Assembly: GCA_014529385.2 (NCBI GenBank)
Contig: CM043958.1
Location: 91,583,935-91,647,934, forward strand
From: Adiantum capillus-veneris
Lineage: Eukaryota; Streptophyta; Polypodiopsida; Polypodiales; Pteridaceae
Direction of reading: 5' to 3'
Length of the DNA: 64,000 nt
A program made the translations under genes and the position numbers. The first letter of the stretch is position 1. Every line of letters starts with the position of its first letter. Shown piece by piece: positions 1 through 10,417 of this stretch. Below the pieces are notes generated by a model that ran no database searches, was not told the origin of the DNA, and saw only the letters and a program-made list of their open reading frames with translations.

Positions 1-85
<85 letters not shown>
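1..85. repeat. (GA)n microsatellite
   Basis: Pure GA dinucleotide tract that runs to the window edge, so its true length is unknown. A second pure GA tract lies at 175-229. The 90 bases between them look unique and carry no recognisable gene. Confidence 0.97.
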
Positions 86-87
<2 letters not shown>

Positions 88-171
88 CGAAGACAGCAGT
101 TCGGTGGCTATGGAGGTGGCAAGGAAGGTGAGAGGGTTCAAAACTGAGAGAGACACACAGGGAGAGGGACG

Positions 172-174
<3 letters not shown>

Positions 175-229
<55 letters not shown>
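175..229. repeat. (GA)n microsatellite
   Basis: Uninterrupted GA tract. Between it and the copia fragment (230-430) there is a C-rich stretch, then A/T-rich sequence. I see no gene there. Confidence 0.96.
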
Positions 230-231
<2 letters not shown>

Positions 232-426
232 GCTGGAGTGAAAGCTCCCAACCGTAACCCCACCCCCCGGCCCCGCCGTCACCCCCACCTCTTCTTAGGA
301 TTGCATGCTTCTAAAGTTAAAAAAATGTCCACTTAAAAAAGAAGTTTATTTGCCCTCCCCAATTCCAAAAAAATGCCCATGGTTTTTACACACAAGAATC
401 ACCAAGCATATGTTGTGTCAAGGACA

Positions 427-1644
427 CTACTTTTTGTACCACCAAACCATGCTTTGACCCGAGACTGCAAACTGAATATCTGGCCTCGTGTTGCATACAT
501 AAATGAGGCAGCCAACAGCAGTTTGGTAAAGAGTGACATCAACAAGATCGCCAGCATCATGTAGACTCAACTTCAAACCTGTTTCCATGGGAGTGGCAAT
601 AGGTTTGCAATCGTCAAGTCCAAACTTACATAGTAATGTCTCTATGTAACTTTTCTGACACAAGGCAATACCACCATCACACTGCTTAAACTGTATACCC
701 AAGTAATGATGCAACAGCCCCAAATATTTCATCTTGAAAGTAGCATTCAAATCAGCCTTAAATTCAGCAATATGTTCCTCATTTGTTCTAGTGATCAGCA
801 AATCATCAACATAAAGAACCACAATGAGAAGTACATCACCCTCACGCTTTACATACAATGTGTTTTCTGTTGGACTATTATGAAAGCCTCGTTTAACCAA
901 ATGAGTGTCAGCTTTCTCCTACCAAGCACGAGGAGATTGCTTCAACCCATACAAAGCCTTCTTACATTTGTACACTTTGTCCTCTTGTCCTTTTATGACA
1001 AAACCGTGAGGCTGCGTTACATAAACTTCCTCAAATATGTCACCATTCAAGAAAGCAGTAACAATGTCTGATTGATGTACATCCCAATCAAAATCAGCTG
1101 CCAATGCACATAGAAAATGCACAATAGTCATACGACAAGTGGGAGCAAAAGTCTCTTCATAATCTATGCCTTTTTGTTGTGCATAACCTTTTGCAACAAG
1201 TCGAGCCTTATGGCGATCGATCTCACCATCCGGCTTGCGTTTCAACTTGTAAACCCAATTCGTACCAATGGCCTTTTTTCCAAGAGGAAAATCACATAAA
1301 GTCCATGTGTCATTTTCTATAAGTGCATCATATTCTGATTGCATGGCAGCCATCCAATTTTCTGAATTCTGTGCTTCATCAAAAGACAGAGGCTCCTCAA
1401 CATCATGTAAACTAGACACAACCAAAGCATAACAATTTGATACATAAGATGCATGGCCAGAGCCTGGTAGACAAAGGTGCATCCAATTTACTGTCTCGCA
1501 AAGTGTGCACCAGCCATTTTGGCATACCTCTAGCCTGCTCATTTTCAGCCCTTTCCTCATCAAGTACATCATGTACATCTGCATCAGTAATAGGATGATC
1601 TGTAACATTTTCAGAAACCCCCATAGGCTGTACATTTGCCTCAT
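427..1644 (-). pseudogene. copia reverse transcriptase, degenerate
   Basis: Copia-type RT (RVT_2) on the minus strand. 919-1644 holds the N-terminal fingers and palm: NWVYKLKRKPDGEIDRHKAR, LVAKGYAQQKGIDYEETFAP, DVHQSDIVTAFLNGD and ALYGLKQSPRAW. 427-900 holds the catalytic YVDDLLI box, HHYLGIQF and the CKPIATPM block. The two blocks share a frame, and one TAG at 919-921 separates them immediately after PRAW. The sequence ends after TRPDIQFAVS, so the thumb and RNase H are missing. Fragment B carries the same RT with roughly three-quarters identity by eye. Confidence 0.9.
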
Positions 1645-2497
1645 TGGAAATTACATTTGTATTTCCACCACTGAAAAGAGGCAACAAAGTGTCATAAATG
1701 TCATGTGAGCTTACATTACTATATCTAGTACATGACAGGAAGGGCTGAATAGAATCTTCCACAAACACTACATCCCGTGAAACCAGAATACGTTTTTTTT
1801 GTGGATGATACAACCTGTAACCTTTTCTTTCAGCACTATAACCAACAAAAATACATTTGACAGCCTTATCATCCAATTTTCTGTGTTGTGTTTGTGGCAC
1901 CAAAGCATATGCCAAACAGCCAAAAACACACATGTGCTCAATAGAAGGCTTTCTATCATGCCATGTTTCATATGGATTAATAGATTGCAAAGCTTTTGTA
2001 GGACACCTGTTAAGTACATAAGTGGCACACACGATGACCTCAAGCCAACAAGAATGCTGCAAAGCTTGACTTTTGACCATACATCGTGCCATTTCCGTAA
2101 GTGACCTGTTTTTCCTCTCAGCAACACCATTTTGTTGAGGTGTATAAGACACTGTACATTGGTGTTTTATCCCACAACTAGCCAGAAATGCATTAAATTC
2201 ATGAGACATATACTCCCCCCCTCGATTGGAACGAAGGGTGTCCATAGTACATTTTGAGACATTTTGAGCCATAGCCCGAAATTATTTGAAGCACATAAAA
2301 ACTTTGGACTTCGCTTTAAGCGGAAATACCCATGCATGCCTGGAGTAATCATCAATGAAAGTCATGAAGTACAGGTAATTGCCCAAGGACGGAGTTTGCA
2401 TGGCCCCACAAACATCACTATGCACAAGTTGCAACCTGCATGTGTGACTCTCGATGCTCCAAAATTGTAGTGATGAGAGTCGCAATGGAGAGCCCAC
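1412..2497 (-). pseudogene. copia integrase domain, degenerate
   Basis: Retroviral-type integrase that would insert element cDNA into the genome. Two blocks, 2282-2497 and 1412-2272, lie in the same frame and are separated by one TAA stop at 2282-2284. Visible motifs are the first catalytic Asp region (LVHSDVCG with FIDDYSRHAW), RSNRGGEY and PQQNGVAERKNR with the last catalytic Glu, then the C-terminal block CIFVGYSAERKGYRLYHP. The zinc-binding N-terminus is missing at the LINE junction. The frame is lost near 1460-1500, where the downstream RT continues in another frame, so this is a dead copy. Confidence 0.88.
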
Positions 2498-4037
2498 ACT
2501 TTGGCTGGGAGAGGAAAGTGTGTAGGTCTAAGTTATGGCTGAAAATGTGAGAGAAGCAAGTTCGGATGTGATCAAAAGCTGAGCACTCTAGTAGTGTGTG
2601 GTACTCATACTCTCGAACTTGCAGTGAGCATAATGTGCACAATTGATTTGACTCTTCTCCATTTCCCCAACGCCCTATCTCGCATCGAAGGAAATGGGAG
2701 CTAAGCCGAATTGCTGCGATAGTGCGTATCGCGGACAAGGGAATAGGCTCAAGCATGTAAGTGTGAGTACGGTTTCCTCTCTCAGCGAAGAACATGGTTT
2801 TGTAGTTGGGGGCAATATAGGTGGTGTAATGTATGAAGCGTGACCCACCGGATTTCTCCCAAGCCGTAATACATTGGCGTTGTAGAAAAGCTTCATTCAC
2901 TTGAGAGTCAATTGAAGCATCATGTAGCAAGTGTAATGCATCCCATCTCCCAAACCACTTCTTTATGTCTTGCATCCATCCCGTGCTCAAGATCTTGCTT
3001 TTATGCGTCTTTTGAACTTTTTTGCTTGCTTCCCTTGCAATTGTAGGAAGTTGATGTGAGGGGTTTTGACGCATCTTTATCATGTACTCCACAACCCTTT
3101 CCATGCCCATAACCTCAATTGGAAGAGATCCCGACTCAAGAAGTAGGAGCATATATGGTGTTTGTGTCTTAACTTGGAGAAAGTTTGTAAGAAAACGCTT
3201 TTGGACATTCTCAAACTCTTTCCAAGTAGACTTTGAGATGCTCCCGCCCCACACTTCAACTCCATAACGAAGAACCGGTGTCACCAATGCATCAAAAAGA
3301 TACTTCTTGAGAACCCAACACTTGATGTTTCCCGCATTACACATGTTCTCAAATGCATAATATGCTCTCTTTCCCGCTTCCAAACGACGCATAGCACATT
3401 CATGCCACTTGTGATTGGATGGAACCTCAAGGCCAAGGTACTTAAAGCTCTTAACAACTTCAAGTGTCTCGTTGTTGTACACAATGCATGGCTTCTCCTT
3501 ATGGTTGGTTTTCACAAGCATAACCTTTGTTTTGGATTCATTTACAATCAGCCCACTATGCAAGCAAAAGTTCTCAAGGACAACCATAAGCTTTTGTGCA
3601 TCTTCTAAAGTGTGTGCTAGAAGCACTACATCATCTGCATACAACAAAAGCATGATTACCACATTGCAAATAGTGATCTCTTCAATGCCTTCTTCTTGCA
3701 TAAAGTCAAGTACCATTTGTTCCAATTGATTGATGCATAGACCAAAGAGAGTTGGTGACAATGGACATCCTTGTTTAACCCCAATAGTGCTTACAAAAAT
3801 TTCTGAAATTTCTCTTCCCATGCGCAATTGACAAATCACCTTCTCATATATTCGAGAAACCGCAAGCATAAACTCACTTGGCACTTGGAGTTCTTCCATC
3901 CTTCTCCACAAATTGTTACGTGGAATCATATCAAAGGCTTTCTTAAAGTCCACAAAACAACAATACAATCGCTTGCCTTTCAACCGACTTTCCTCCATAA
4001 GAACACGAAGAGTGACAAGATGATCAATGGTGCTATG
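2418..4037 (-). pseudogene. LINE ORF2, C-terminal part: reverse transcriptase palm/thumb and zinc knuckle
   Basis: Continues in the same frame after the TGA at 4038-4040. RT motif A is FVDFKKAFDMIPRNNLW, motif B GVKQGCPLSPTLFGLC, and the catalytic motif C LLLYADDVVLLA, followed by ESKTKVM and FKYLGLEV. Near the C-terminus CTLCSLQVREYEYHTLLEC fits C-x2-C-x9-H-x4-C, the zinc knuckle common after LINE RTs. No RNase H domain is visible. The last residues (after about 2480) may read into copia sequence at the junction. The long undisturbed frame suggests a fairly young insertion. Confidence 0.88.
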
Positions 4038-5798
4038 TCATCGACGAAAACCTGCTTGTCCCTTTGCACGCTTGTCATTCTCTTCAGCCCAATCACTCAA
4101 TTTCATCTCCATTATGCACCCAAACAACTTTGCCATAAGAGACCCAATCATTATAGTCCGGTAGTTGCTTACATTCTTTACATCCCCTCCTTTATGCAAA
4201 GGCTTAACCCAATTAGTACTCCAATCATAAGGCATACCATGTTGAAGTGCAAGGTTGAACATATCACACATCCACTCATGGGTAAAATCTCCCGTCCATT
4301 TGATCATCTCCGGCTTGATACCTTGAAGATCTCCCGCTTTGCGAGTGGCCAACTTTTCAAGCCCACCGCATACATCCTCAATAGTAAAAAAAGACGGCAT
4401 ACATGGGAGTGAACCATAAAATGGTATTTTTTCAGTATTTGCTTGCTCATATAATTGCCTACAATGTGTGTACATATCCACTAGACTCAAGTTACCAAAA
4501 TTCTCAACCCGCTTGCCTCTCAAGTTTCTCCAAAATCTTCCACATGCATGTGCCTTTTCTTGGACTTGAAATTCTTGTTGCTTTACTTCCCATCTTCTTC
4601 TCTTCTTTTGAATCAATGCCTTGTATGTATGCAAATGACTTTGATAGTTGTCTTTGTCCATAGTTGCATCAAGCTTTATCAAGGACTTTCGAGCATCTTG
4701 ACATTCTTTATCAAACCACCTTTTGCATGATCTATCTTTGTTGATACAATGGATATGCTTTATGGCAAAGCATTCTTCCGCACAAGAACAAATAGCTTCC
4801 TTGAAAGCTTCCCATTTAGTTTCCAATGGTGCATCACATTGAAGCTTTGTCATCCATAATTTTTGCTCAACCATTTCAATGTACATTGGTGCCCGTTTGA
4901 AATCCATACATAGTGATAACTTCTCTTTCCTTTGGCTGAGATTATCATGCTTAGTTGCTTCTCCAAATGAAAGGTCAATACATAAGGTGCGATGGTCGGA
5001 TTCCGGGGTCCATTGACCAAACATAAAACTCTTTATACGATACATGATGGCTTCAGAGAGTAGCATATAGTCAATCACACTATCTCCATTATGTCTCCTA
5101 CATGTAAATCCATTGGTTCCACTCCACAAAGATACACCATTGGCAATGAGCATACCCGTGCTATTACACATGTGTAAAAGTAACTTTCCATAGTGATCCG
5201 GCTCTTTCTCATCCATTGAAGTACGATCATACAAGTGAACTTCCTCCAACTCCCTTGAAATGTATGGCATATCAAATTGTTGAGTATCATGTTGCAATGT
5301 TTTTGTGCGAGCATTCATATCCCCAAATACAATAACATCACCTTCACCTTTGAAATAAGCAATGTCCTCTTCCAAATCAGAAAATGGTTGATCTCTATCC
5401 ATGCAAGCATAAAAGGGAGAATCATGATGAGGAATGTAGCAACCGGCTACAAAAATGGGTGCTCTTTTTGGTGTCATAATTTTCAGCCATACATAACGTT
5501 TGTATTTGTCATCTTTCACAATTGATACAAAATCTTCCAATCCTTTCTTAACCATACATGCTAACCCTCCTTGTCCTCTTCGTTGCTTGAGATTCTTTGA
5601 CCACATCAATGAATGTACATTGTAATCCTCCAAGCCGTTAATCCTTTGTGTATCATGCTCCCAAGTTTCAACAAGAAGTACAACATCGGCTTTGCTTGTT
5701 AGTTCATCAATGCCAACCCCCGCATTCCATGGGTATCCATTACAATTCCAAAAGCATATTTTCAATTGTAACTCGGTCCCATAGGTCACGCATCCCTA
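4038..5798 (-). pseudogene. LINE ORF2, N-terminal part: endonuclease and start of reverse transcriptase
   Basis: Begins in frame straight after the ORF1 TAG. The first in-frame Met lies about 55 codons in, well past the start of the endonuclease, so no usable AUG precedes the domain. Visible endonuclease motifs (exonuclease/endonuclease/phosphatase family): LKICFWNCNG, DVVLLVETW, IVFGDMNAR and the catalytic-type ESDHRTL. The RT fingers follow: WVKPLHKGGDVKNVSNYRTI and KGQAGFRR. A TGA at 4038-4040 comes directly after FRR. The endonuclease would nick target DNA to prime reverse transcription. Expression would need readthrough, or the stops are disabling mutations. Confidence 0.86.
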
Positions 5799-6620
5799 TT
5801 TGCTTGAGAGGCTTGCCTCCTCCTTGGACACATTTTCTTCATGAGAGATCTCCTTGTTTTTATTATTCTTTTCCTCATATGCCTTGCGACGCATATTTTG
5901 TTGCTTAATAGTGCGGTCTTCACATACAAAACATTTTGTATCCCTCAAATAGATCCAACTATTATCAAGGATAATCTTTCGCTTGGTCTCATCCGGCATG
6001 GTGCATACAATTGGCCGTTCTCCCGAGCGAGCAGCTCCTTGCTTCCCCACTCTATGTGCTCCATAGACCATAACTCCGGACATGCCAAAGTGGGTTTTGA
6101 AGAAATCTTCAATAACAATGTCAAGAGAAGGAGGTGTCTCTAACTTCTCTTCGGGAATTCCACGAATAACAATGTTCTTGGAACGTCGCTCCCGTTCCTT
6201 CAACTCCTCCACATCCACATTCTCAACATTCTTTGTTTGAACCATAGCTTGCATGAGTGAGGAATTAGAAACCACATTGCTACCACATACATCAGCCCAA
6301 GACTTGTTTGTGCATACATTTTTCATGTCGCATACATCCCGGCTCATAGTGTCAAATTTCTCCTCTTTCAATACATGGTCATGCTCTACTTTGCTCATCC
6401 GCTCCTTCAAAGCATTCAAGTCCACAAGAGAGCGTTTACATTCCTTGACTTCCTCTTCGAGTTGCATCAAACGTGTTGTTTGTATCTCAAGTGTCCTCTT
6501 GAGATTCTCATTCTCAACCACAAGTACCCTTAGTGTGCCATTCTCCATTGCAAGTGCTCGTAAGTCTTCGCCTTGTTTGTTTACGGTCTCTTGCAATGAT
6601 ACCAAGTACGCCATGATCAT
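5796..6620 (-). CDS. LINE ORF1: coiled-coil and RRM-like nucleic-acid chaperone protein
   Basis: A 274-residue protein starting at ATG 6618-6620. A second in-frame ATG lies two codons on. Residues about 8-95 show heptad-like Leu/Glu/Lys spacing (ENGTLRVLVVENENLKRTLE and KECKRSLVDLNALKERM), predicting a coiled coil for trimerisation. From about residue 145, RRSKNIVIRGIPEE starts an RRM-type domain like that of animal L1 ORF1p, followed by a basic/acidic tail (EEKNNKNKE). Known ORF1 proteins bind element RNA. This layout differs from the DUF4283 and zinc-knuckle ORF1 typical of angiosperm LINEs. The reading frame is intact and ends in TAG at 5796-5798, directly in frame with ORF2. Confidence 0.85.
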   Translation of the reverse strand: MIMAYLVSLQETVNKQGEDLRALAMENGTLRVLVVENENLKRTLEIQTTRLMQLEEEVKECKRSLVDLNALKERMSKVEHDHVLKEEKFDTMSRDVCDMKNVCTNKSWADVCGSNVVSNSSLMQAMVQTKNVENVDVEELKERERRSKNIVIRGIPEEKLETPPSLDIVIEDFFKTHFGMSGVMVYGAHRVGKQGAARSGERPIVCTMPDETKRKIILDNSWIYLRDTKCFVCEDRTIKQQNMRRKAYEEKNNKNKEISHEENVSKEEASLSSK

Positions 6621-6985
6621 GGTTTCCGATGTCGTTGGTTGGGTGGTTGTGTTGCTATCTCTCCCCCCTATCTCTCTCTCTCTCTCTCAAAAAACGCAGC
6701 CGTTTTTTGACCTAGTAGACAGCAGTCCACTCTTTTGATCATAACTTCTTCATCCGAACTCCGATTTGGGTGATCTATAGCCTCAATCGAAGAGCACGAA
6801 GTCCTCTACGCATTGATGTAAAGACAGAAATTTTCAGAGTTATGAAAGGCGTTTCTGTAGCAGCATTTCCGAAGTGAACAAGTTCAACAAAATTGATTCT
6901 CATCTCCTATTTTACATACAATGTCTTCCGGCACTCGCAAGGGTTCTTCTTCAACAAGGTCCACAACCATTGTGGAAAATGATCC
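6621..6985 (-). other. probable LINE 5' UTR and flank
   Basis: Non-coding sequence upstream of LINE ORF1, with a short CT tract at about 6669-6690 and a run of unique sequence. I cannot place the element's 5' end. It lies somewhere before the GA satellite that begins near 6990. Confidence 0.4.
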
Positions 6986-6989
6986 AAAA

Positions 6990-6999
6990 TCTCCTAAGA

Positions 7000-7051
<52 letters not shown>

Positions 7052-7066
7052 TAGGGATAGAGAGAG

Positions 7067-7116
<50 letters not shown>

Positions 7117-7375
7117 ATAAGGAAAGAGGGAGAGAGAGAGATAGAGGGAAAGAGGGAGAGAAAGAGAGAGAGAAAGTAGATAGAGGGAGAGAAAGAGAGG
7201 GAGAGAAATAGAGAGATAGAAGGAAAGAGGGAGAGAAAGAGACGGAGAGAGGGAAAGAGGGAAAGAGAGAGAGAAAGTAGAGAGAGAGTGGGAGAGAGGG
7301 AGAGAAAGTAGATAGAGAGAGAGAGAGAGAGAGAGAGGGAGAAATAGAGGGAAAGAGGTAGAGAAAGAGAGAGAG

Positions 7376-7466
<91 letters not shown>

Positions 7467-7713
7467 GAGGGAGAGAAAGAGAGAGAGTAAGAGACATAGA
7501 GGGAGAGAGGGAAAGAGGGAGAGATAGGAGAGAGAGAGAGATAGAGAGAGGGATAGGGAGAGAGAGAGAGAGAGAGATAGGGAAAGAGGGAGAGAAAGAG
7601 AGAGAGAAAGTAGATAGAGGGAGAGAAATAGAGAGATAGAAGGAAAGAGGGAGAGAAAGAGATGGAGAGAGGGAAAGAGGGAAAGAGAGAGAGAAAGTAG
7701 AGAGAGAGTGGGA

Positions 7714-7762
<49 letters not shown>

Positions 7763-7816
7763 AGATAGAGGGAAAGATGTAGAGAAAGAGAGAGAGAAAG
7801 TAGATAGAGGGAGAGA

Positions 7817-7867
<51 letters not shown>

Positions 7868-7918
7868 GGGGGGAGAAAAAGAGAGATAGAGGGAAAGAAA
7901 GAGAGAGAGAAAGAGATA

Positions 7919-7976
<58 letters not shown>

Positions 7977-8140
7977 GATAGAAAGAGAGAGAGATAGAGG
8001 GAGAGAAAGAGAGAGATAGAGGTAAAGAGGGAGAGAAAGAGAGGGAAAGAGAGAGAGGGAGAGAAAGAGAGGAATAGAGAGAGATAATGAAAGAGAGAGA
8101 GAGAGAGAGAGAGAGAAAGAGGGGAAAGAGGGAGAGAGAG
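6990..8140. repeat. 1.15-kb degenerate GA-rich satellite with internal duplication and a poly(G) tract
   Basis: Almost pure purine on the plus strand: (GA)n broken by AAAG, TAGA, GGGA and similar variants. It contains a long internal duplication: 7201-7296 recurs at 7621-7716 (offset exactly 420) with one C/T difference at 7243/7663. A 17-base G run is at 7857-7873. The very long open frames across this stretch, in several frames on both strands, are consequences of the dinucleotide repeat and not genes. Confidence 0.95.
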
Positions 8141-8159
8141 AAAGAAGTTAAGGAGATGA

Positions 8160-8511
8160 AAATTGGGCTCCAAAGGGATACCTGAGCAACCAGCACCAAG
8201 ATTACCTTCAAAGCGAGGACGCTTTGTTGAGCGAAGGGTAGCCCATCCCCAAGCTTGGAGGGTGTAGGTATAAAACAAGGGGTTCCACTTGTAAAACATG
8301 TTGATCTATGTTTTGCAATAATGGGATGAAGCAGCTGCCTCAGTTTGTGAGGCCAATCCAGGACATGGTGGATGTTCCTGGGGTCGCTCTTGTGGACGTA
8401 TGCGAAGCCCGAAAAAGTGATACCCAAGTCCAAAGCCTCCATGACTTTAGCCGAGACCATGTTTGGCTTCTCATCTCTGAGAGTGCTTGCTTTACATGGA
8501 GGCGCAGACAT
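8160..8511 (-). pseudogene. HSP70-like (HSPA12-type) ATPase, N-terminal fragment
   Basis: Minus-strand frame from an ATG at 8511. KVMEALDLGITFSGFAYVHK resembles the first phosphate-binding loop of HSP70/actin-fold ATPases (canonical DFGTTxSG; here DLGITFSG), and HHVLDWPHKLRQ follows. The continuation typical of HSPA12-like proteins appears in a different frame: NPLFYTYTLQAWGWATLRST (8299 downwards). That implies at least one frameshift near 8290-8300. The match ends where the GA satellite begins (about 8150), so only the first 100 or so residues survive. The family assignment is from memory of conserved motifs. I am fairly confident of HSP70-like, less so of the HSPA12 subtype. Confidence 0.55.
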
Positions 8512-8630
8512 GACCTTGGGGTGGAGCTTCCTCTTCGTAGTTTAACTGTACGGCAAAGAAGGGGAGAGCGAGAGGGATAGAGAGAGAGAGACTCAGTGAG
8601 GGAAATAGAATTACTTATTGCATTACATTA

Positions 8631-9400
8631 GAATTGTAATGTTACAATCAATTGATCACTTAGACGTCGAATTTAGATGCATCCAGCACAAAACGATGGC
8701 TACATTTACAACCTTAACATATATATGTGTGTACATATATATCTGTTTATGCATGTATGTAGACACTAAGTACGGGTGCATAGTACCCGAAGATTAGACG
8801 CTTCCTGTTGTGTATAGTCCTTTTTTAATCGTGGTGTTGCAGTCATTGATCCACTCATGCATGGAATACCGCAATGTACTTTTGGTTTTACCACGGTTGA
8901 GACTGCGATGATATCTAAAGAGGTGCAGTTGACCTTTAGCACTACTAGCCTCTACTTAGATCTACTAGTATGTGTATGTATCTACATGTTTGTGTGCTAA
9001 CATATATATCCTCTGGGAGAGAATTGTAATGTTACGATCAATTGATCACTTAGACGTTGAATTTAGGTGCAGCCAACACAAAATGATGGCTACATTTACA
9101 ACCTTAACATATATATGTGTGTACATATATATCTGTTTATGCATGTATGTAGGCACTAAGTATGGGAGCATAGCATCCGAAGGTTAGAGCTTCCTCTTGG
9201 GTAGAGTCCTTTTTAATCTTGGCGTTGCGGTCATTGATCCACTCATGCATGGATTCACAACGTACCTTTGGTTTTACCACGGCTGAGACTGTGATGATAT
9301 TTAAAGAGGTGCAATTGACCTTTGGCACTACTAGCCTCTACCTAGGTCTACTAGTATGTATATGTATCTACGTGTTTGCATGCTAATATACTTGTGTATG
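8631..9400. repeat. tandem direct duplication, two units of about 390 bp
   Basis: Unit 1 (8631-9020) and unit 2 (9021 to about 9400) both start GAATTGTAATGTTAC and stay alignable throughout, including TCAATTGATCACTTAGACGT and CATATATATGTGTGTACA. They differ at scattered positions, mostly transitions. No coding frame of note is present. Confidence 0.92.
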
Positions 9401-9720
9401 TATTTATAGATGAGTGAGTAGGGTGGAAAGCTTAATATTATATTGCTCTTTGTAATGTAGATGTCAGACGACATACCAACTTGTGAGGAGTAACCACCTA
9501 GCTCTTCTTTTGGTTGGTTCACATCTCAGGTGGGCTCCCACCCGGGGTGGATATCGCCTCCAGCGGACCTGAGTCTTGAGTCGGTGAGACCAAGCAAAGA
9601 AATAAATAATGTTTCTACGTAGTTAACCATAAACCATGAGTTTCATAGGTTTTTTTTTTTGTTATTTGCAAGCATGGCCATCCTACACCTACCCTTCTCA
9701 AATTCCTCCACCGGTCATAG
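9401..9720. other. unassigned spacer
   Basis: Nothing recognisable apart from a T-run near 9650. The segment 9530-9590 is locally GC-rich, with an imperfect inverted repeat (GGGCTCCCACCCGGGGTGG), but matches no family I know. Confidence 0.4.
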
Positions 9721-10417
9721 ATCTTGACTTACAGCAGGCTATCTCTTTATGAGAGCAATACCTCCGTTCGATGGAGGATTTGTTTGGCCGCTACACTCCG
9801 TAGCAGCTTGCGACCTACGGCATTTCTCCACAGACTACACCATGGGGGAGTCAGGGAGAGACTCCTTACCTACAGAGCCTTGCACCGACGGCACCTCCCT
9901 CTACTCTCCCTTCCTATCGTCCTACTCTTATTCCATCGCAGGGTCCTACTCCCCTTGCATCGTAGGGTCCTACTCCCCTTACATTGCAGGGTCCTACTGC
10001 CATGGCATCACAACGTCCTACGCCACTCCATTCCACTCCGGCATCACCAGAACATCATCGACGAACTTCCTCTGGCAGCACGCGTCGATGCTCGTCTCAT
10101 GGCAGCGAGCGTCGTGAGAGACGAAGCGGCGGTCGATCTTGTGGTTTCGCATGTTTTGGTAGTGGAGGGGGAACAAAGTCCCCACTTTCAGAGCATGCCA
10201 CCCCTGACACAGAGGACGAGGATATTGACGCACCCGTTCCAGACATGCATGGGTGCTACTACAGGGTTAAATATGGCGGGGAGGTGGATTTCGGTGCAGC
10301 ACAGGGCAGGGCATTTCGACGCCATCTACAAATTCTTATACATTCAACATATAAGAATTGTTTTATAAAGTTTAGAGATCAACTGCCTAGTCATGCACGG
10401 TACATTGAGACGCTCTG

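Larger units (their letters stand above)
427..2497 (-). mobile_element. Ty1/copia retrotransposon fragment A (integrase to reverse transcriptase)
   Basis: Internal part of a copia pol polyprotein on the minus strand. Reading from 2497 down it shows the integrase core start (LVHSDVCG, FIDDYSRHAW), then RGGEY and TPQQNGVAERKNR, and then the copia reverse transcriptase. No LTR, gag or RNase H is present. The right end abuts the LINE at about 2455-2500. The left end stops near 430, just after the RT motif TRPDIQFAVS. Sequence similarity to fragments B (16977-18606) and C (44390-47336) puts all three in one family. Confidence 0.93.
2418..6620 (-). mobile_element. LINE (non-LTR) retrotransposon, nearly full-length coding region, single frame
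   Basis: L1-like non-LTR retrotransposon on the minus strand: ORF1 (6620-5796) then ORF2 (5795-2418) with endonuclease, reverse transcriptase and a C-terminal zinc knuckle. Start coordinates 6620, 5789 and 3998 are all in the same frame, so the 1,401 codons from 6620 to 2418 are interrupted by only two stops: TAG at 5796-5798 and TGA at 4038-4040. No poly(A) tail (a T tract on the plus strand) is visible at the 3' end, which abuts copia fragment A at about 2455-2500. The likely 5' UTR lies at 6621 to about 6960. Confidence 0.93.

Noticed and set aside
2460-2471. CACTA 3' terminus (AAATTGTAGTG)
   Set aside because: A lone short match at the LINE-copia junction, with no subterminal repeats or partner end nearby.
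6884-8511. Very long minus-strand open frames (over 450 codons) across the GA satellite
   Set aside because: They encode only Ser/Leu/Phe-type dinucleotide-repeat protein; stop-free GA/CT repeats produce such frames in any direction. Only the N-terminal 100 or so residues near 8511 have real protein character.
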